Positions 56,801 through 64,000 of a DNA stretch of 64,000 bases are shown in pieces. Position 1 is the stretch's first letter; every line of letters starts with the position of its first letter. The stretch is taken from positions 45,909,761 to 45,973,760 of the forward strand of contig CM067592.1 of assembly GCA_034336665.1 (NCBI GenBank), written 5' to 3'. The position numbers and the translations under genes were made by a program. The stretch is from Luscinia megarhynchos (lineage: Eukaryota > Chordata > Aves > Passeriformes > Turdidae). Under the pieces are notes generated by a model. It was not told the DNA's origin, did no database searches, and worked only from the letters and a program-made list of their open reading frames with translations.

Positions 56801-59800
56801 TTTTGGAATCATGGTAATGGGTACATTTGACTCACATAATGTTTAACTTGCAGTATTTTATTTGCTCAAGATTTCAAGAGCATTATTAGTTCAAATGTGT
56901 ATTGTAGAAAAGAAAAAGTCAAACAATATCTGAGTTCCAGTTGGGCTTCAGGAAGACACAAGATTCTTGCTTATCTATTTAAAAGTGAACACTTGCAGCT
57001 GTATTTTCATCACCAGTAGCTGCTAACTACTCTTATGCTCCATGGTCTGAATTTTATTTTTTCCCGTAGGAAGCTATCAGGTCTCTAAAATACAGTGTTA
57101 TTTGTACAAATCTAACCCTACATAATGAAAGTTACTTCTGCAAAAGGGCTTCTTGAAGCTTAGATTTCCTTCTTTTTATTATTCTTTTATCAACATGGCT
57201 GCATGGGGTTTTTTGCAAAACTGCAAAAGATATTTCTTTCCAAGCTTTAATGAAGAGCTGCCATGCAAATGGTAGCAGAAAATTGGCAAAGTAAGTTCCC
57301 TCTGATGGTTTTCATGGCTGCTTACATTCTTTATCAGTCTTATGTCAGGAAACTGGAAAGTTGAGGGGCCAGTGCTATGCCTTGCCTGACATGAGAAGGG
57401 TGTAAGTGGCAGCAAAGCCACTGGGGAGCACAAGAGGTCATCAGCTTGCAGAGATTTGGGGTGCTGCTGCAGCAAGAATGGGGGTCCTGGAGGTGTCCTG
57501 AGAGAAGGAGAATGATCTGAGGAAACCTGGGGTTCACCACTGAGCCTGAACACCTGGCGGCAGGCACAGCAGTTTTAAGCCCAGTAACAAAAACACAGAT
57601 GCAGACTTGCCGGTGCTCAATTTTAGTAACTGGTGATAAAACTATAATCTGTTAAAGGAACTGTGGTTTTAGGGTGGTGGGAGTTTCAAAATTCTTCCTA
57701 TTTCTCAGAAGGCCAGGCATGTTCAGCAAGGCAACGCCTTCCTCAAAGTCACCCAGCAGCCACAGCAGAAAGCAATGAAATCATCGCTGGGGTGAGCTTG
57801 TGGAGTGGGGCTGTTTGAAGCTCTGTAAAGTGAAAGCCTGCAGTGCTGTTATGCCACCACAGAGAGGAATCACATTCCAAAATAAGAGTCGGGAAAGCAA
57901 AGAGCTGTCCTCCAAACGGGTGGTAGCTGCTTGCAGCAGCTAATATTTGCTTCCATGTTCTTTTACCTGCCCCTTCCTCTGGCTACAGTCCTGCTGGTGC
58001 TGCCGGGTGCCCCTTGGTTGCTGTAAGTCCTGCAGGAGCACCTTTCTCCTGCACTAAGGATTAATTTGCAGAGCTGCAGCTTGTATGAATAACCCATGTG
58101 CCTCCTTCCTGTTTTCTCCCTCTCAGCCTTGTTATGTGTAAATTTTGTTAAATCATCTGTGCCAGCGTTTCTGAGGGTGAGCAGTATTGTGGTGTTTGAC
58201 AGGGACTGCCAGGAGGATGAAATTTGTTAAAGCTGCCAGAAAATCTACACAGTTTAGGGTGGTTAAATGATTGTTTTACTACATCATTATTAATGCCTTG
58301 TCAAGAACCTTGGGAAAAAAATCAACACTTTAGGCAAAAATGTGTTTCCATGCAATCTATGTTAGATGTGTACTCTTCTCACAAATCCAAGGAAACAATC
58401 TTTACTATCCCAGCCTCCCAAAATTTAAAAAAACCCTGCTTGCACATAAACTTATAAAAACAGGAAGAGAGAAAATTACTTTACTAATTAAATTAAGATA
58501 TTTTACAAAGACTTGAACCAAATGAGATCTCAGTTGAAGAGGGAAAAACTCAAAACTGACAGGTGATTTGATACAGCAACTAAAGAAACATGCATCTGCC
58601 CTGATGAATTGTACAAGGCACATGCATGGTTCACAGGCTACCAGTATTTCTATAAGATAAGAAGGATTCTAGCACTTGCTCTGAAGGCTGAATCAGATGG
58701 AAAGGGCTTCTGGATAAGGAGGAACTCTTTTCCCTCTAGTGTGCTACCCAACATGCTGGAGGACCTCTATCCTTTCCCCACCAATGTTTCTGTCTCAGTA
58801 CTGTCATCTTTCATGTTGCTCCAGAAATAATGTCCACAGCTCTGAGCACTGAGTCTGTGGGGAAGGAAAAACTGGTGAGCACCAGGCACCAGCCACAAAA
58901 ACAATGGCAGAGATACTAGATGGACCAGGGGATGCTGTAACCTGCTTTCCATCTGCTGCATTAGAGACTTGGTTAAGTATTTTCACCTCTACCTGCCCCT
59001 CCTTTCCTATCTGTCCTCCAGTCTACTTAGAAAATGAATGACTTAGGCCATATCCTGTCTTCTCCTGACAATGTGCATGTGTACAGTGTCTACTTATGAT
59101 CTTATCTCGGATAGCTGCTCCAGCTCAAGCAGCACCCAAAAAATACATGTTTGAGAGCCAAGTAATCGAACTCTAAGTGGTATCTGTTGGTGAATGGTGG
59201 AAGTCCCCCTGTCACGCAGCAATCACAACTTCTGTTCTGAGTCAGTGCTTCCACATCAGACACTTGGGGATCTTTGAGAGGTTTAATCTCTTGTGCAAAG
59301 GGTGCATAGAAAGGAGTTTATACTTTGAACATGTCGATATGAAACAATTTTGCTTCTGTGCATGTATGGCATGTTTCCCTGGTACTCAACAAATTCTCAA
59401 AGTCTCTTGACAGGGATTTTTTGATAACAGTTTGCATTCCCATAATGTTTATTCAGTTCCTCCCACCTTCTCAGCAGAACTAGATTAGACAGAGGCATTT
59501 AAAGCAATTACCACTCTGTTTTGTTTTTCTCTAACTATATTGTATCCCACACTTCTGAAAAATCTTGATGGGCACCCAGGAGATGTATGTCCTGTGCACT
59601 CCCTCAATGAACTCCCTTTGAGATGGATATTAAAAGCATTTCCTCTGCATTGCTGGTGGAAAATTGCAAATGGCACCTGGTGTAGTGCCATTGCCACTAG
59701 GCTGAGATGGAAATGTACCAGCAGTTAACTTATCTCCAGCTTATTAATAAATTACACCACCAAGCCCGTGCTAGAAGTTCCGAGTCATTGGTATTACAGC

Positions 59801-60330
59801 AGGCCACCCAGAAGTCAGGCAGCAACAACAGGAATGCAAACGCTACCAGGCTTTCCTGCTTCCTGTGCTTTTTGTACTGCAGTAGGGCACATGTAACACA
59901 GTGCCTCCCAGAAACTCTTCCAGCCTCCCCACTAGGACAGAAACAGGATTTTGACTGGGGAAATGAGGGTATTGGGAGCAGAGTGAAGCTAATAATGAAG
60001 AGTAGCTGCAAGCACAATAATCACTGGAAATACTCAGAGGTCAGACTTTCTCCTTGCCAGGGGATGCTCCTAAAAGATGTTTTTGCCTGTCTTAGTAGGG
60101 GATAAATTTTCTTCATCCTTTAGTTAAGAGTGCTAAACTGTGGGGAAGAGCTAGTGTCCTTCTGGTAATATATCTAACAGCTAAAGTAGCAAATCTCTCA
60201 AAAAAATCACTTGGAGGTTGAGTTTCTTTCTTTTTACTTACAGATTTTTTTTCCCTAAGTTGCTAGGAAATTACGTAGTGAGAACTTTTGGGTACTTAGG
60301 AAAAAGAAAATAAGTGGTTAGGAGAGAAAT
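53840..60330. other. Intergenic DNA, nothing recognised
   Basis: This long AT-rich stretch has only short open frames, none over about 135 codons and none with a recognisable family. No RNA gene was identified. Confidence 0.5.
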
Positions 60331-60639
60331 GTAGCATCTGGCTACACCACTTTTTTTCTGGGAGTTTCTCTCTGAGGGACAGAGATACCAGGAGAGGGGG
60401 GCAGCTGCTCGCTCTCTTGCTCTGGGCTTGGGAAGACAATGGTCGGGCTGGTGTCTGGGGAGAGGAGCTCGCTGTCACTGCCATGGCCCAGCTGGGAGCT
60501 GCTTCTCTTCTGCTGCTGGGCCCTGCCAGGACATCCCACAGTTCCAGCACTGCCACGGACCTGCCGACACATCCATGCACCGCCCTGGGATTTCTGCTCA
60601 TCCTGCAGGGCGCTGGGTGCTCCTCAGAGTCCTGTAGGG

Positions 60640-61335
60640 CACAGGGATCAGCTGCCCCAGTGCTGGTGAACCAAAGCCTCTCCTCATCCCTTCCTGTCTG
60701 GGCACTGGGATCAGCTGCCCCGGGGGTTTCAGAGCCAAGGCCTCTCCCATCCCTTCCCATCCGGGCACTGGGATCAGCTGCCCCGGGGGTTTCAGAGCCA
60801 AGGCCTCTCCCATCCCTTCCCATCTGGGCACTGGGATCAGCTGCCCTGGGGGTTTCAGAGCCAAGGCCTCTCCCATCCCTTCCCGTCTGGGCACTGGGAT
60901 CAGCTGCCCCGGGGGTTTCAGAGCCAAGGCCTCTCCCATCCCTTCCCGTCTGGGCACTGGGATCAGCTGCCCCGGGGGTTTCAGAGCCAAGGCCTCTCCC
61001 ATCCCTTCCTGTCCGGGCACTGGGATCAGCTGCCCCGGGGGGTTTTCCAGACCCAAGGCCTCTCCCATCCCTTCCTGTCTGGGCACTGGGATCAGCTGCC
61101 CGGGGGTTTCAGAGCCAAGGCCTCTCCCATCCCTTCCTGTCTGGGCACTGGGGATCAGCTGCCCGGGGGTTTCAGAGCCAAGGCCTCTCCCATCCCTTCC
61201 CATCTGGGCACTGGGATCAGCTGCCCCGGGGGTTTCAGAGCCGAGGCCTCTCCCATCCCTTCCTGTCTGGGCACTGGGATCAGCTGCCCCGGGGGTTTCA
61301 GAGCCGAGGCCTCTCCCATCCCTTCCCGGCCGGCC
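60640..61335. repeat. 63-bp minisatellite, about 11 copies
   Basis: GGGATCAGCTGCC recurs about every 63 bp from 60645 to 61279, each time followed by GGGGGTTTCAGAGCC and CTCTCCCATCCCTTCC. Because 63 is 21 codons, all frames without a stop in the unit stay open. This produces a 343-codon plus-strand frame (60417-61448) and antisense frames. Small indels in some units change frame without closing it. I judge it non-genic. Confidence 0.95.
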
Positions 61336-61339
61336 CAGC

Positions 61340-61703
61340 CGCCATCAGCGCCGCTCCCAGCCCGCCCCGCAGCGCCCCCTGCAGCCGCGCGGGGATCATC
61401 GCACCCGCCCTGCCCGCCCGGAGCCACCAGCGCCCCTGCTGGCCGTGACGGGAACTGCACCCAGGGAAATGCCCGCGGCCGGGCGCTGAACTGGGTTCTG
61501 TTCTGGTTGGAGTTAATGCTGCAGCTCTTGCTGGTTTGTTTGCCTTGTTATACGTACTAGTAAAGAACTATTCCCATATCTTCACCTGAGAGTCCCTTAA
61601 TTCCAAAATTATAATAATTTAGAGTGAGGGGATTTACATTTTCCATTCCCAGGGAGGCTCCTGCCTTCCCTAGCAGATATCTTTCTTTCAAACCAAGACA
61701 AAA
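61340..61703 (+). mobile_element. Partial ERV LTR in opposite orientation
   Basis: AGTAAAGAACTATTCCCATA, TTCCAAAATTATAATAATTT, GGAGGCTCCTGCCTTCC and TTTCAAACCAAGACA are the reverse complement of the start of the LTRs at 22794 and 27007. This is therefore the 3' part of a related LTR in plus orientation, ending at about 61703. The GC-rich sequence and minisatellite to its left may be the expanded rest of the same LTR. Confidence 0.75.
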
Positions 61704-61709
61704 TCTTTT

Positions 61710-64000
61710 CAATTTTTCCATGGAGCAACCAAAAAGTCTGTCTGTGGGAGGTAGCAGACCATCCTAGATGTGTTACACTTTGCAAATTAATTGCATGAGA
61801 TTATTTTCAAACTACTGTTTTCAAAACCGAGGGACTGAATTGTGGATTAACCATGCATTGGATACATAATCCAACCTGCCACTACCCCTAAACATTGTCC
61901 TTTTTAGCCTTCCAGTGAAGGAAGCAGAAATGGGTTTGCTGACAGCCAAAGTACAGTACAAAGAGGGATGGATTGGGACAGCAAAGGGAATGTCTTGCAT
62001 TTTTATGGGCTAACATCACATCTGGAAAGCTTCTGCCTTTTGGTGAGTCAGCACAGAAGAGATCATGCGAGTCTGATCCTCCAATCACTTGGAGCGAGGA
62101 AATATGTGCTGTTCCTGCCATCCACTAATAAATCTCCAACTCTTTCTTGGCTGTAACCTCGGGTTGGGACACGAATATCTTTTTTTGACTGGTGAGCCAT
62201 GTGACCATATTCATGCCTGAAGCACTGCAGCCCTCTTTCAACATGAAGTGTAATGGTGGGAACAATGCACCTGGCATGCTATTCTTTTGGACTGTCTGGA
62301 TTAGTTCTCAATTTCTTTGCTGATAGGAGAACCAGAAATTCAGAGAAAATGGGTAGAAAGTAAATTTTTGTACCTCCTTTGTGGTTTGAAGTCTAGAAAG
62401 GTTTCTTGCTTATCTTTTAGTGCTGTCTGCCATAGATCCTGAGATGCCATCTAAATTTGTGTTGTTTCTGTGCTTCTGTTCTCTTATTCACTTCAGATTT
62501 TAGTAGTAGGGAAAAAAAATAGATACTGACATATCATAATAATTGCATTTATCAAACAGGGTCACATCATACAAGTAGAGCATCTCTTTATTGTGGCTTG
62601 CTTCAAACACTGTGTTGTTTTCTGCTGCAAATCAATTAGAGAACTACTCATTCATTTGTTACTTTTCAGTATTTTCAATATTCTATAATACCTCCCCCAT
62701 GTTCCTTTCTATCCTCTGAAATTCATTAAGAACTTCTGCAGTGAGCCTTAAAGATTAAGGCAAAGAGACTATTCTGCATATGGGGAGAAAAGTGGGCAAC
62801 AACCACCACCTCCAAACAGGATGGACTGTCAGGTTTCCTTAGTAATTTCTGCATTAACCCCACAGTTGTGCTTCAGTATGAAAGCATATGTGGAAAAGTC
62901 AGTTTTATTTATCAGAAACTTTCACTGGCAGACAACCAATCCTCATCTTAATACCCAGTCATCCTCATTTTATAAGCTATACATCATTATTGTAGGCTTG
63001 ATTCTGCTCAGTTTTAACTTTCAGCCATTAAATGACATCCTGTCTCTTTACTTGTTTGATTGAAAGAAGCAGACACTATCAGAAACATGCCCCAAATGTA
63101 GGGACTGACAGGCTGCGACCAAATCAGTCTTTAAGCTTTTGTTGTCGTAGTTGGTGAGATCTCTTATTTACCTCTCATTGAAAGGAAGATCTTAATGATT
63201 AAGGATTGTCATTGTGGCTTTATTTTGCCAGAATGTGCTCTGAAGCATGGATGTCAGGACTGGACAGAGACTTCCAGAGTCGGTCTGCAACTGCTGTAAT
63301 AGTTGCAGAAGTAAGATAGAGCTCTAACCCTTCCCAACAGGTCTGACAAACTTCTTGTGAGGTCTGGGCTCTAGAGCCTGAATATTAATATTCTGAAGTA
63401 AAACTATATTTCAGATGTATTTTTAATAAGAATTGACACCACTATTTTTGTGTGATTATTGCTTTATGAGTGTTATGTGTCTAGTTCTTAGCAAGTTCCT
63501 CAAACACCTACTTTAAATTGAGTTGGACTTACATGTGGGAATTGATAGTTACTGGGAAGCACATTGTTCTAGTCTTAAAAAAAACTGGAATCACCCTCAA
63601 ATGAATGTTCAAGACAAATGGGAAGAGTTACTTCCTGAAAGTGACAGTCTCTGAATGCAGAGGAACCCAAAACAGCTGTCGTAGCCTTATTTCCTGATTT
63701 TGAGATGGCTAAAGGTGAGAAACTTCCCAAATAATTTTACTGATCTGTGTTCTGTGATTTGAATAGGATCATAGCTTTACATGTAATGATGGTGTTTCTC
63801 TGGTGGACTGCTGTCAGGGACTGGTGTGCAAGCAAGAGAAACTGAGACTCTTTCAGCAGCTGGCAAAACATGCAGGCTGTGAGCATGGAGCACCCTGATA
63901 GCCAGGCAGCTGCCTTCTCCTGAGGTGGCAAGTCTTGCAAAGGGGTTTCTCAGAAAAATCCTTCTTCTACTCTGCCGCTCCCCTTTTCCTGAAAAAAAGC
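61710..64000. other. Intergenic DNA, nothing recognised
   Basis: This is AT-rich sequence with only short open frames and no recognisable gene or repeat family. Confidence 0.5.

Noticed and set aside
60417..61448. 343-codon plus-strand open frame
   Set aside because: It consists of the 63-bp tandem repeat (21 codons per unit) and flanking LTR-like DNA. The frame changes at unit indels without a stop, and there is no known domain.

Overview
This window is vertebrate nuclear DNA, almost certainly from a bird and probably a songbird. The evidence is 5'-truncated antisense CR1 retrotransposons with the avian 3' end, endogenous retrovirus (ERV) LTRs beginning TGTCTTGGTTTG of a type I associate with passerines, and very GC-rich CpG islands around short exons. 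The recognisable genes form the INK4b-ARF-INK4a (CDKN2B/CDKN2A) tumour-suppressor locus, all on the minus strand within the first 20 kb. In birds this locus lies on chromosome Z, so the window is probably Z-linked (inference). No bacterial, CRISPR or tRNA/rRNA features were seen.

Reading 5' to 3' on the minus strand, the order matches the mammalian locus. An INK4b-like first exon lies at 18215-18328 and its second exon at 16470-16727. ARF exon 1beta follows at 11955-12133. An INK4a-like exon 1alpha lies at 6932-7069 and the shared exon 2 at 4420-4704. The 6932-7069/4420-4704 pair splices in phase 0 into an intact 140-residue four-ankyrin CDK4/6-inhibitor-like protein. The upstream INK4b copy looks broken: exon 1 has no nearby in-frame ATG and exon 2 carries 35-bp and 23-bp deletions that shift the frame. 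Published work on chicken reports the opposite pattern, with INK4b kept and p16INK4a lost, so this is the main biological point. ARF is an arginine-rich, lysine-free 60-residue protein whose reading stops at the same residue whether or not exon 1beta is spliced to exon 2.

The two exon 2 copies share a sharply bounded, nearly identical tract (4449-4734 and 16530-16757), which suggests recent gene conversion before the deletions. A 17-bp minisatellite (about 18415-18700) and a G-rich repeat field (about 19430-19720) lie upstream of the INK4b exon.

From 20 to 64 kb I recognise no host gene. This part holds a decayed minus-strand ERV (22794-27652) with both LTRs and a large gag-to-RNase H deletion, a compound hexanucleotide repeat (32335-32475), an isolated CpG-rich patch (33140-33460), CR1 copies (40194-40720 and 49268-51460), a purine-only tract of about 350 bp (41195-41545), a foldback inverted repeat (52973-53217), a probable solo LTR (53467-53833), and an LTR-associated 63-bp minisatellite (60640-61335). 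The rest is AT-rich intergenic sequence.
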